A stretch of 7,831 nucleotides of DNA from positions 1 to 7,831 of the forward strand of contig DATFBR010000117.1 in NCBI GenBank assembly GCA_035253685.1. The letters run 5' to 3'. Every line of letters starts with the position of its first letter. Within the stretch, counting starts at the first letter, position 1. This document shows, in pieces, positions 1 to 6,225 of the stretch. The DNA comes from DASRTE01 sp035253685 (GTDB lineage: Bacteria > Actinomycetota > Actinomycetes > Jiangellales > Jiangellaceae). The notes beneath the pieces are model-generated. The model had not been told where the DNA came from, searched no databases, and saw only the letters and a program-made list of their open reading frames with translations. Made by a program: the position numbers and the translations under genes.

Positions 1-511
1 TTGCCGCTGACGGCATGCTTCGGGCGGAGGTTGTGACGGTCGAGGCCGTCACGGAATACGTTCACCGGCACGCAGGATGGCGCGGCGTCGGCACCGCACG
101 GATCGCGGTGCATCTGGCCGATGCGCCGCGGCCTCGTGCCCGGAGAGCCAGTTGCGTGTGCTTTGGGTGATCGACGCCGGGCTGCCGCGTCCCGCGGTCA
201 ACCGTCCCGTCTTCGATCAGGACGGCGTGCTGCTCGGCGTTCCGGACCTGCTCGACGAGGAGTCCGGACTCGTCGGAGAGTACGACGGCGCCGTTCATCG
301 TGATGCCCGCCGGCATGCCGCCGACAACGTCCGCGAGGAACGGCTGGAGTCGCATGGCCTGACCGTGGTCCGGGCCACCGCGATCGATCTCCAGCACAAC
401 CGTGCCCGGTTGGCACAGCGGCTGCGCGATGGCCACCGACGAGCGGCAGCCCGCAACCGTCGGTTGGACCGCTGGACGGTGGATCCTCCCGATGCGCCGT
501 GGTTCGTGTGA
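1..511 (+). pseudogene. DUF559 / AbiEi-type nuclease-fold protein, 5'-partial and frameshifted
   Basis: The 3' part of a gene cut by the left window edge and split over two frames. From position 3 one frame reads an uninterrupted protein-like stretch (ADGMLRAEVV..., HAGWRGVG, VHLADA) up to about 125. The sequence that naturally follows (AASCPESQLRVLW, then GLPRPAVNRPV) lies in the frame starting at position 2 and runs to the TGA at 509-511. The first frame hits a stop at 168-170. Restoring one base near 126-127 would give a continuous LADARAASCPES, so I infer a single-base deletion. The second part carries the DUF559 (restriction-endonuclease-like fold) core: CPES, then GVPDLL with its Asp codon at 245-247, then GEYDG (EYDG at 278-289). 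Such proteins are often annotated as AbiEi-family antitoxin or endonuclease-domain proteins with an N-terminal winged helix, which would lie outside the window. Partner and role are unknown. It could be a true pseudogene or an intact gene with a sequencing error. Confidence 0.72.
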
Positions 512-525
512 ACCACACCTCGCCA

Positions 526-584
526 CAGACTGGACCCAACTCGTGCGACACGCCGGCGTGTCGCGTCCAGTTGGGTCCAGTCTG
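526..584. terminator. Two-tier palindromic hairpin between convergent genes
   Basis: A perfect 16-bp inverted repeat (526-541 and 569-584; left arm CAGACTGGACCCAACT) encloses a perfect 20-bp palindrome (545-564; half-site GCGACACGCC). They are separated by an asymmetric internal loop of 3 and 4 bases. It lies 14 bp after the stop of the DUF559 relic and 16 bp after the stop of folE, which converge on it. That position fits a bidirectional intrinsic terminator. There is no T-run on either side, but U-less hairpin terminators are accepted for high-GC actinobacteria. The perfect symmetry is more than a terminator needs, so a dispersed palindromic repeat or a protein-binding site are alternatives. 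Confidence 0.68.
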
Positions 585-600
585 CAGAGGGGGAAGGGTG

Positions 601-1206
601 TCAGCGGCCGAGGATCAGGCTCATCGCCTCGGCCCTGGTGGCAGGGTTTCGCAATTGCCCCCGCACCGCGCTGGTGAGGGTCTTCGCACCCGGTTTGCGC
701 ACGCCACGCATCGTCATGCACAGGTGCTCGGCCTCCACCACCACGATGACGCCGGCCGGCTGGAGCAGGCGGCACAGCGAGTCGGCCACCTGGGTGGTGA
801 GCCGCTCCTGCACCTGCGGGCGCTTGGCGAACACGTCGACCAGGCGGGCGAGCTTGGACAGCCCCGTGATCCGCCCCTCGGCGCCGGGAATGTAGCCGAT
901 GTGTGCGTAGCCGTAGAAAGGGACGAGGTGGTGCTCGCAGGTGGATGCCACCTCGATGTCCTTCACCAGGATCATCTCGTCGTGGCCCAGCTCGAACGTC
1001 GTCGTCAGAACTTCGGCCGGATCCTGACGCAGTCCGCGGAACATCTCCTCGTAGGCGCGCGCGAACCGCGCCGGCGTCTCGCGCAGCCCCTCCCGCGACG
1101 GGTCCTCCCCGATCGCGACGAGGAGTTCCCGAACCGCGGCTTCGACCCTCGCATGGTCGAACGGCGCGTCGGCGATGCGGGCGAGATCGGGCTCGGCTAC
1201 CACCAT
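601..1206 (-). CDS. folE: GTP cyclohydrolase I
   Basis: A 201-residue protein that converts GTP to 7,8-dihydroneopterin triphosphate, the first step of tetrahydrofolate synthesis, in the cytoplasm. The GEDPSREGLRETPAR block is at residues 33-47, the zinc-site motif STCEHHLVPF at 88-97 (Cys90 and His93), GLSKLAR at 115-121, AKRPQVQERLT at 127-137, and EAEHLCMTMRGVRKPG at 158-173 with the third zinc ligand Cys163. Length matches the usual ~190-220 residues. The frame stays open upstream to 1383, but that extension is arginine/proline-rich and overlaps ftsH, so I chose the ATG at 1204-1206. It lies 4 bp after the ftsH stop (1211-1213) with only a weak purine stretch before it, so translation is probably coupled to ftsH. 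No folP, folB or folK follows. The gene ends against a convergent DUF559 relic, with a hairpin 16 bp after the stop. Confidence 0.97.
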   Translation of the reverse strand: MVVAEPDLARIADAPFDHARVEAAVRELLVAIGEDPSREGLRETPARFARAYEEMFRGLRQDPAEVLTTTFELGHDEMILVKDIEVASTCEHHLVPFYGYAHIGYIPGAEGRITGLSKLARLVDVFAKRPQVQERLTTQVADSLCRLLQPAGVIVVVEAEHLCMTMRGVRKPGAKTLTSAVRGQLRNPATRAEAMSLILGR

Positions 1207-1210
1207 CGGC

Positions 1211-3211
1211 CTAGCTGCTGTCGGTTCGCTCGGCGCCTTGCGACACCGGCTCCTCCACCGGCGCGTGGGCCCGGACCTCGCCGTTGGGGGACACCGCCTC
1301 GATGGCCTTGACCGGCGCGTCGACCGGTCCTCGTTCGGACGGCTTGCGAGTGGCCGAACCGGTCCAAGCCGGGCGGCGGTCACGCTTGCGGACCGGCGCG
1401 AACACCTCGGCGACCTCTTCCTTGTTCAGCGTCTCGCGCTCGAGCAGAGCCACCACGAGGTTGTCGAGGACGTCGCGGTTCTCCACCAGGATGTCGAACG
1501 CGTCCTGGTGCGCGGTCTCGATCAGACGGCGGACCTCCTCGTCGACCTGACCGGCGACCTCCTCGGAGTAGTCGCGCTCGTGACCCATGTCGCGGCCGAG
1601 GAAGGGCTCAGCCCGGTCGGTGCCGAACTTCACCGCTCCCAGCCGCTCGGTCATGCCGTACTGGGTGACCATGCGGCGCGCCAACGTGGTGGCCTTGTCG
1701 ATGTCGTTGGCCGCGCCGGTCGTCGGGTCGTGGAAGACGAGCTCCTCGGCGGCGCGTCCGCCCATCATGTAGGTGAGCTGGTCGAGGATCTCGTTTCGGG
1801 TCGTGGAGTACTTGTCCTCGTCGGGGAGGACCATCGTGTACCCGAGGGCGCCACCGCGCGGCAAGATCGTCACCTTGTGCACCGGATCGGTGTGGTGCAG
1901 CGCCGCGGCCACCAGGGCGTGCCCGCCTTCGTGGTAGGCGGTGATCTTCTTCTCCTTGTCGTTCATCAGCCGGGACCGCTTCTGCGGTCCGGCGACGACC
2001 CGGTCGATCGCCTCGTCCATGGCGCGGGCGCCGACGACCTTGCCGTTGGTCCGCGCGGTGAGCAGGGCGGCTTCGTTGAGGACGTTGGCCAGGTCGGCGC
2101 CGGTGAAGCCCGGCGTACGCCGAGCCACCGCGAGCAGGTCGACGTCCTCGCCGATCGGCTTGCCCCGCGCGTGCACCTGGAGGATCTTGTGGCGGCCCTC
2201 GAGGTCGGGCGGCTCGACCGCGATCTGCCGGTCGAAGCGGCCGGGTCGGAGCAGCGCCGGATCGAGGATGTCGGGCCGGTTGGTGGCCGCGATCAGGATG
2301 ACGTTGGTCTTGATGTCGAAGCCGTCCATCTCGACGAGGAGTTGGTTCAGCGTCTGCTCGCGTTCGTCGTGGCCACCGCCGAGACCCGCTCCGCGATGTC
2401 GACCGACCGCGTCGATCTCGTCGACGAAGACGATCGCCGGCGCGTTCTCCTTGGCCTCCTTGAACAGGTCGCGGACCCGGGAGGCACCGACACCGACGAA
2501 CATCTCGACGAAGTCGGAACCGGAGATCGTGTAGAACGGCACGCCCGCCTCACCCGCGACGGCGCGCGCCAGCAGCGTCTTGCCAGTGCCCGGTGCGCCG
2601 TAGAGCAGCACGCCCTTGGGGATCTTGGCCCCCACGGCCTGGAACTTGGCCGGCTCCTGCAGGAACTCCTTGATCTCCTGGAGCTCCTCGATCGCCTCGT
2701 CGCAGCCGGCGACGTCGGCGAAGGTCGTCTTCGGGGTGTCCTTGCTCTGCAGCTTGGCGCGCGACTTGCCGAAGTTCATGACCCGACTGCCGCCACCCTG
2801 CATCTGGGTCATGAAGAACCAGATGAGCGCGGCGAGCAGGATGAACGGCAACAGCGCACCCAGCAGGCTCCACAGCACGCTGGCCTGGGGCACCTCGACG
2901 TCGTAGCCCTCGGTGAGAGTGCCGGAGTCCTGCTGCTCCTGCAGCTCGTGCTGCAACTCGATGCCCTGGCCCTCGACGTACTGCGCGCTGATCCGGTCGT
3001 CGTTCTTCAGCGTGACCTGGATCTCCTGGGTCTCACCACCGATGATCTTCGCGGACTTGGCGTTCCCGGACTCGATCTCGGAGACGACCTGGGCCGTGTC
3101 GACGCGCTCGAACCCGCCGCCGGAGTCGAGCATCCGCGTGAGCACGATCGCGGCGAACACGAATATGAGAACCCAGAACAGTGGGCCTCGGAGCAGTCGC
3201 TTTGCGTCCAT
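1211..3211 (-). CDS. ftsH: ATP-dependent zinc metalloprotease FtsH
   Basis: A 666-residue membrane-anchored AAA+ protease that extracts and degrades misfolded or short-lived proteins, working as a hexamer. Topology: first transmembrane helix about residues 11-28, an extracytoplasmic domain about 30-108, second helix about 112-134, then cytoplasmic. AAA+ module: Walker A GAPGTGKT (205-212), pore segment MFVGVG (237-242), Walker B IVFVDEID (260-267), and second region of homology with NRPDILDPALLRPGRFDR (311-328, arginine fingers 325 and 328). Protease: HEGGH (427-431) plus Asp503 in AANDID as third zinc ligand. The last ~60 residues are charged, proline-rich and probably disordered, as in many actinobacterial FtsH. 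The frame extends upstream to 3337, but that part is low-complexity. The ATG at 3209-3211 leads straight into the first helix (MDAKRLLRGPLFW). Its nearest Shine-Dalgarno is far upstream (see 3212-3241). folE follows 4 bp after the stop. Confidence 0.98.
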   Translation of the reverse strand: MDAKRLLRGPLFWVLIFVFAAIVLTRMLDSGGGFERVDTAQVVSEIESGNAKSAKIIGGETQEIQVTLKNDDRISAQYVEGQGIELQHELQEQQDSGTLTEGYDVEVPQASVLWSLLGALLPFILLAALIWFFMTQMQGGGSRVMNFGKSRAKLQSKDTPKTTFADVAGCDEAIEELQEIKEFLQEPAKFQAVGAKIPKGVLLYGAPGTGKTLLARAVAGEAGVPFYTISGSDFVEMFVGVGASRVRDLFKEAKENAPAIVFVDEIDAVGRHRGAGLGGGHDEREQTLNQLLVEMDGFDIKTNVILIAATNRPDILDPALLRPGRFDRQIAVEPPDLEGRHKILQVHARGKPIGEDVDLLAVARRTPGFTGADLANVLNEAALLTARTNGKVVGARAMDEAIDRVVAGPQKRSRLMNDKEKKITAYHEGGHALVAAALHHTDPVHKVTILPRGGALGYTMVLPDEDKYSTTRNEILDQLTYMMGGRAAEELVFHDPTTGAANDIDKATTLARRMVTQYGMTERLGAVKFGTDRAEPFLGRDMGHERDYSEEVAGQVDEEVRRLIETAHQDAFDILVENRDVLDNLVVALLERETLNKEEVAEVFAPVRKRDRRPAWTGSATRKPSERGPVDAPVKAIEAVSPNGEVRAHAPVEEPVSQGAERTDSS

Positions 3212-3241
3212 GATGGGGAGCCGGTCGGCCCCGTTCCTCCT
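3212..3241 (-). promoter_or_regulatory. ftsH ribosome-binding region with hairpin spacer
   Basis: On the minus strand a full AGGAGG (3241-3236) lies 24 nt before the ftsH ATG, too far for normal initiation, and no in-frame ATG, GTG or TTG lies between. The spacer contains GGGGCC (3232-3227), a GACC loop (3226-3223) and GGCTCC (3222-3217). These form a 6-bp stem with one G-U pair. If folded, the effective distance from AGGAGG to ATG falls to about 8 nt, a normal spacing. No other good Shine-Dalgarno is seen next to the ATG. The fold is inferred from pairing only. Confidence 0.42.
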
Positions 3242-3251
3242 GCCTGTCGGA

Positions 3252-3290
3252 ACACCCGGTGAACGGGGTGTCCGGCGGCCGGCCCGCCGG
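3252..3290 (-). other. Two short inverted repeats in the ftsH 5' leader region
   Basis: Two perfect inverted repeats sit next to each other upstream of the ftsH AGGAGG. One is ACACCC (3252-3257) with GGGTGT (3266-3271), loop 8. The other is CCGGCGG (3272-3278) with CCGCCGG (3284-3290), loop 5. In RNA read from the minus strand they would give two GC-rich stem-loops. They may be leader structures of ftsH or part of the hpt 3' end. Short GC-rich inverted repeats are common by chance in such DNA, so their significance is uncertain. Confidence 0.35.
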
Positions 3291-3311
3291 AGATGTCGGT
3301 TCCCCGACGGT

Positions 3312-3321
3312 ACACCGGGCC
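3312..3321. repeat. 10-bp segment inversely complementary to both 33-bp repeat copies
   Basis: ACACCGGGCC here is the exact reverse complement of GGCCCGGTGT at 3377-3386 and again at 3410-3419, inside the two tandem repeat copies. A minus-strand transcript could therefore form one of two mutually exclusive 10-bp GC-rich stems, with loops of 55 or 88 nt. This may act as an hpt terminator-like structure or an ftsH leader switch. Nothing in the sequence decides between them. Confidence 0.5.
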
Positions 3322-3357
3322 AGCCCGGCGCGCCCAACGCGCACCAGAAGCTGACAA

Positions 3358-3423
3358 ATGGGCAACGCCGCAGGTAGGCCCGGTGTTCCCGTGGGCAACG
3401 CCGCAGGTGGGCCCGGTGTTCCC
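3358..3423. repeat. Tandem direct repeat, two 33-bp copies
   Basis: Copy 1 (3358-3390) and copy 2 (3391-3423) match at 31 of 33 positions, differing only at unit positions 1 and 19 (A versus G both times). The units abut with no spacer, 10 bp beyond the hpt stop. The 33-bp length is a multiple of three, but no convincing gene covers the region. The frames open across it are extensions of shadow frames. Together with the rest of 3212-3433, this 222-bp hpt-ftsH gap is the largest non-coding stretch in the window. Confidence 0.9.
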
Positions 3424-3433
3424 GGCGGCAGGG

Positions 3434-3970
3434 TCAGGAGTACACGTGCGGAGCGAGCGTGGCGACGACGCGCAGGTTGCGGTAGCGCTCGCCGTAGTCC
3501 AGGCCGTAGCCCACGACGAACTCGTTGGGGATGTCGAAACCGACGTAGCGCACGTCAACGGCCGTCTTCGCGGCTTCCGGCTTGCGCAGCAGCGTGCAGA
3601 CCTCGACCGTGGCCGGACCCCGCGAGCGCAGGTTGGACACCAGCCACGAGAGCGTCAGACCGGTGTCGATGATGTCCTCGACCACCAGGACGTGGCGATC
3701 GGTGAGGTCGGTGTCGAGGTCCTTGAGGATGCGGACGACACCGCTGGACTTGGTGCCCGATCCGTAGGACGAGACCGCCATCCAGTCGGTGTCGACGTGA
3801 CGGTGCAACGCCCTGGACAGGTCCGCCATGACCATGACGGCACCTTTGAGCACGCCGACCAGCAAGAGGTCACGGCCTTCGTAGTCGCGCTCGATGTCCG
3901 CCGCCATCTCGGTGATCCGGCGCTGGATGTCGGACTCCGACAGGAGGATCTTGTCGATATCGGCACTCAT
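3434..3970 (-). CDS. hpt: Hypoxanthine(-guanine) phosphoribosyltransferase
   Basis: A 178-residue purine-salvage enzyme that joins hypoxanthine or guanine to PRPP, giving IMP or GMP and pyrophosphate, in the cytoplasm. Visible motifs: LLVGVLKGAVMVMADL (about 36-51), the flexible-loop SSYGSGT (67-73), the PRPP-binding loop VLVVEDIIDTGLTL (94-107; Glu98, Asp99 and probable general base Asp102), and the C-terminal YVGFDIPNEFVVGYGLDY (about 142-159). Length matches the family (~175-200). The ATG at 3968-3970 is the default start. A GTG at 3983-3985 would add five residues (VDADH) and has a GGCAGG 8 nt before it, so it may be the real start. Longer extensions, to 4489, overlap tilS and are not protein-like. 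It lies 67 bp after tilS, a conserved bacterial neighbour, in a gap that contains a 10-bp palindrome (4010-4019). A 222-bp gap precedes ftsH. Confidence 0.96.
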   Translation of the reverse strand: MSADIDKILLSESDIQRRITEMAADIERDYEGRDLLLVGVLKGAVMVMADLSRALHRHVDTDWMAVSSYGSGTKSSGVVRILKDLDTDLTDRHVLVVEDIIDTGLTLSWLVSNLRSRGPATVEVCTLLRKPEAAKTAVDVRYVGFDIPNEFVVGYGLDYGERYRNLRVVATLAPHVYS

Positions 3971-4037
3971 GTGGTCGGCATCCACGCCCGCAGCCTGCCA
4001 CACCGCCGTCCGACGTCGGCTCTGACCACTCCTGTCC

Positions 4038-5060
4038 TCAGTTGACGGGTGCGAAGTTGAGCTCACCGTGCGACCGGGCGGCGCGAAGCTTGCCGGGAAG
4101 GTCCACGCCCACCTGGCCCGACCAACGCGTGACCAGCGCGTCCACCGCCCCGACATGGCTCGCCGTGAGGTCGGTCGGCGGACTGCCGGCGGCGATGGCG
4201 GCGCGGCGCAGCACCCGCCAGCGAACGGCCGGCGGAAGCGCGACGAGCGCCTCCACGCCCAGCCGGATTCGGGCATCGTTCGGACGGTCGTCGGGCGATC
4301 CGTCCCGCTCGTGCTTCGGCCGATGCCCGACGACCAGACATTCGTCCATGGCCCGGTCGGCCCACTCGTCCAGGGCGTCGGCATCGGCGCGCAGCAGGTC
4401 GGCGGATCGGGCGAGTGCGGCACCGACACCCGGGCCCAGCTCGGCCTCGAGAACCGGCAGCACCCGGTTCCGCGTGCGCACGCGGGCATACGACGGATCT
4501 GCGTTGTGGGGGTCGTCCCACGGGGTCAGCCCCTCGGGAACCGCCGCCCGGACGGTGTCTCGCCGAAGGCTCAACAGCGGTCGCCGGTAGACGCCCGCGA
4601 CGGGTGCCATACCGGCGAGCGACCTCGCCCCGGACCCGCGGGCGAGCCCGAGGAGAACCGTCTCGGCCTGGTCGTCGCGGGTCTGTCCGAGCAGGACGGC
4701 TCGAGCCCCGTGCCGCTCCGCTGCGGCGTCGAGCGCCGCGTAGCGCACCCGCCGGGCGTTCCCTTCGGGACCTTCCGTGCCGTCGACCCGGACGTGCACG
4801 ACCTCGACCGGGTCGAACGCCAGCCCGACCAGCCTGGCGGCGAGGCCCCGGGCACGTTCAGCGGAGCCGGACTGGAGCCCGTGGTCCACGGTCACGGCTC
4901 CGGCCGGCCGTCGGTCCCGCGCCACGACATCCGACAGGGCCGACGCCAACGCGAGCGAGTCGGCACCTCCCGAACACGCCACCAGCACGAGCCCGTCGGC
5001 CGGCAGGTCACGAAGACCGTCCCGAACCGCCCGCCGCACCTCCAGCCGGGCCGTCGTCAT
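4038..5060 (-). CDS. tilS: tRNA(Ile)-lysidine synthase
   Basis: A 340-residue N-type ATP pyrophosphatase that attaches lysine to C34 of tRNA-Ile(CAU), switching its decoding from AUG to AUA and its charging from Met to Ile. Motifs: PP-loop SGGADS (30-35), VDHGLQ (58-63), N-A-R-R-x-R-Y (101-107), DDQAET (129-134; Asp130 and Glu133 correspond to metal/ATP-contacting residues in E. coli TilS), then WDDPHN and RVRTRNRVLP in the tRNA-contacting half. The residue before the DDQAET block that is usually His (GHT) is Gln126 here (GQT). There is no long C-terminal domain as in E. coli, which is usual for actinobacterial TilS. The ATG at 5058-5060 has no clear Shine-Dalgarno, and no better start appears upstream. 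It lies 51 bp after the DUF2342 gene and 67 bp before hpt. Confidence 0.95.
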   Translation of the reverse strand: MTTARLEVRRAVRDGLRDLPADGLVLVACSGGADSLALASALSDVVARDRRPAGAVTVDHGLQSGSAERARGLAARLVGLAFDPVEVVHVRVDGTEGPEGNARRVRYAALDAAAERHGARAVLLGQTRDDQAETVLLGLARGSGARSLAGMAPVAGVYRRPLLSLRRDTVRAAVPEGLTPWDDPHNADPSYARVRTRNRVLPVLEAELGPGVGAALARSADLLRADADALDEWADRAMDECLVVGHRPKHERDGSPDDRPNDARIRLGVEALVALPPAVRWRVLRRAAIAAGSPPTDLTASHVGAVDALVTRWSGQVGVDLPGKLRAARSHGELNFAPVN

Positions 5061-5111
5061 GCTGAGGTCAGTTCGTAGGACTCGACATGTGAATCGACGG
5101 GCCAGGTGTGC

Positions 5112-6200
5112 TCATGGCGAGAGTGCCGCCTGCCCGTGGACGCGTCGCACCCAGGCCACCGGGTCGGTGATCTCGTCGAGGCTGGGCAAGGTCTCGGCGG
5201 ACTCCCAGACCCGGTTGAAGCCACTGATCCCGACCCGCTCGATGACGCCCTTGACGAACTTCGCCCCGTCCCGGTACTGACGCATCTTCGCCTCCAGGCC
5301 GAGCACTCGGCGCAGCATGCGGTCGAGGCTGCCGGCACCCGCGCGTCGCCGCTGGAACTTCTCGCGGATGGAGGCCACGCTCGGCACGACGTCGGGTCCT
5401 ACACCGTCCATGACGACGTCCGCGTGTCCTTCGAGCAGTGACATCACGGCCGTCACGCGGTCGATCAGCACCTTCTGCTCCGGCGACTGGACGAGGTCGA
5501 GCACCGACGGCCCGCCCTCGCCGCCCTGTGCGCTCTCGATCACCGACCTCGCGACGTCGCGCAGCCGCGACATCAGGATGGCCGGATCGACCTCGGTGGC
5601 GCCCACGAAGGACTCGATCTCACCGCGCAGGTGATCGCGCAGCCAGGGCACGGCCGTGAACTGGACCCGGTGGGTCTCCTCGTGCAGGCAGACCCAGATC
5701 CGGAAGTCGCGCGAGTCGACCTTCAGTTCACGTTCGACGTGGACGACGTTGGGCGCCACGAGCAACAACCGGCCGGCCGTGCCGGAACCGTCGGACCAGA
5801 ACGGGTCGAACTGCCCGAGGACCTTTGCGGACAGGAACGCGAGCAAGGCTCCTGTCTCGACGCCGGTCACCTTGGGGCCGACCTGCTCGAGCAGCCCGGT
5901 GCCGGTCCGCCGTTCGCGGAGCTTGTCGGCGAGTGGGGCGATGATCTGGCGCATGCCGTCGGCATTGGCCTGAGCCCAGCCGCCCCGGTCGACCACCACC
6001 ACGGGAGCCGCCGCGGATGAGCCGTCGAGCCCCGTGAACGACCGCACGTGTGCCGTCGCCTCGGCGGCGAACGTCCGGAGGTCGGTCACCACCCCGCGGG
6101 CCTCCTCGGTGGTCACCGCCGGCCCCGGCTTGGCCAACCGGCGGGCGGTCGACACCGCGAGATCCCAGTCGACGAGGTCTGCCGATTCGTACGCAGTCAT
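5112..6200 (-). CDS. DUF2342 family zinc-dependent metallopeptidase-like protein
   Basis: A 362-residue protein of the DUF2342/Zincin_2 family, sometimes labelled putative hydrolase or coenzyme F420 biosynthesis-associated protein. Its biological role is not established as far as I know. The zincin signature HEETH is at 173-177 (VCLHEETHRVQF). It is preceded by LLVAPNVVHVERELKVD (146-162) and followed by FVGATEVDP, a likely source of another metal ligand. A second conserved block, LLEGHADVVMDGVG, lies further on, then KFQRRR. Trp and Gly residues around DRGGWAQAN (71-79) are typical of the family. No signal peptide or membrane helix is visible, so it is probably cytoplasmic. The ATG at 6198-6200 has GTGAGG about 2 nt upstream, partly inside a small hairpin. 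It follows dacB by 25 bp and precedes tilS by 51 bp, the same order as in mycobacteria. Its family is confident; any substrate is unknown. Confidence 0.9.
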   Translation of the reverse strand: MTAYESADLVDWDLAVSTARRLAKPGPAVTTEEARGVVTDLRTFAAEATAHVRSFTGLDGSSAAAPVVVVDRGGWAQANADGMRQIIAPLADKLRERRTGTGLLEQVGPKVTGVETGALLAFLSAKVLGQFDPFWSDGSGTAGRLLLVAPNVVHVERELKVDSRDFRIWVCLHEETHRVQFTAVPWLRDHLRGEIESFVGATEVDPAILMSRLRDVARSVIESAQGGEGGPSVLDLVQSPEQKVLIDRVTAVMSLLEGHADVVMDGVGPDVVPSVASIREKFQRRRAGAGSLDRMLRRVLGLEAKMRQYRDGAKFVKGVIERVGISGFNRVWESAETLPSLDEITDPVAWVRRVHGQAALSP

Positions 6201-6202
6201 GA

Positions 6203-6218
6203 CCTCACGCTACGTGAG
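6203..6218 (-). promoter_or_regulatory. Shine-Dalgarno of the DUF2342 gene inside a small hairpin
   Basis: On the minus strand the only purine-rich ribosome site is GTGAGG (6208-6203), just before the ATG at 6200. Five of its six bases fall in the 3' arm of a perfect 6-bp inverted repeat: CTCACG (6218-6213), TAG loop, CGTGAG (6209-6204). The dacB stop is 25 bp upstream of the ATG, so ribosomes finishing dacB could open the hairpin and couple translation. The role is inferred. Confidence 0.4.
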
Positions 6219-6225
6219 CGCCCGC

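Noticed and set aside
526..584. Inverted repeats as insertion-sequence ends or a MITE
   Set aside because: The arms are separated by only 27 bp and no transposase or target-site duplication is visible. A dispersed repeat remains possible but unproven.
499..1311. A 270-residue + strand frame over folE
   Set aside because: Antisense shadow of folE. It also runs through the palindrome at 526-584.
1175..3262. A 695-residue open frame on the + strand, antisense to all of ftsH
   Set aside because: It mirrors ftsH codon structure in GC-rich DNA, and the protein is Val/Asp/Leu/Arg-rich low complexity with no recognisable motif. ftsH on the other strand is unambiguous.
3212..3337. N-terminal extension of ftsH to an upstream ATG at 3337
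   Set aside because: The added 42 residues are Arg/Pro/Gly-rich and unlike FtsH. The family start lies just before the first membrane helix.
3358..3423. CRISPR-like repeat
   Set aside because: The two units abut directly with no spacers, and there are no cas genes.
4010..4019. 10-bp palindrome CCGACGTCGG between tilS and hpt
   Set aside because: Short self-complementary GC-rich words are expected by chance here, and nothing around it suggests an operator.
4068..5078. A 336-residue + strand frame over tilS
   Set aside because: Antisense shadow of tilS with biased composition and no motif.
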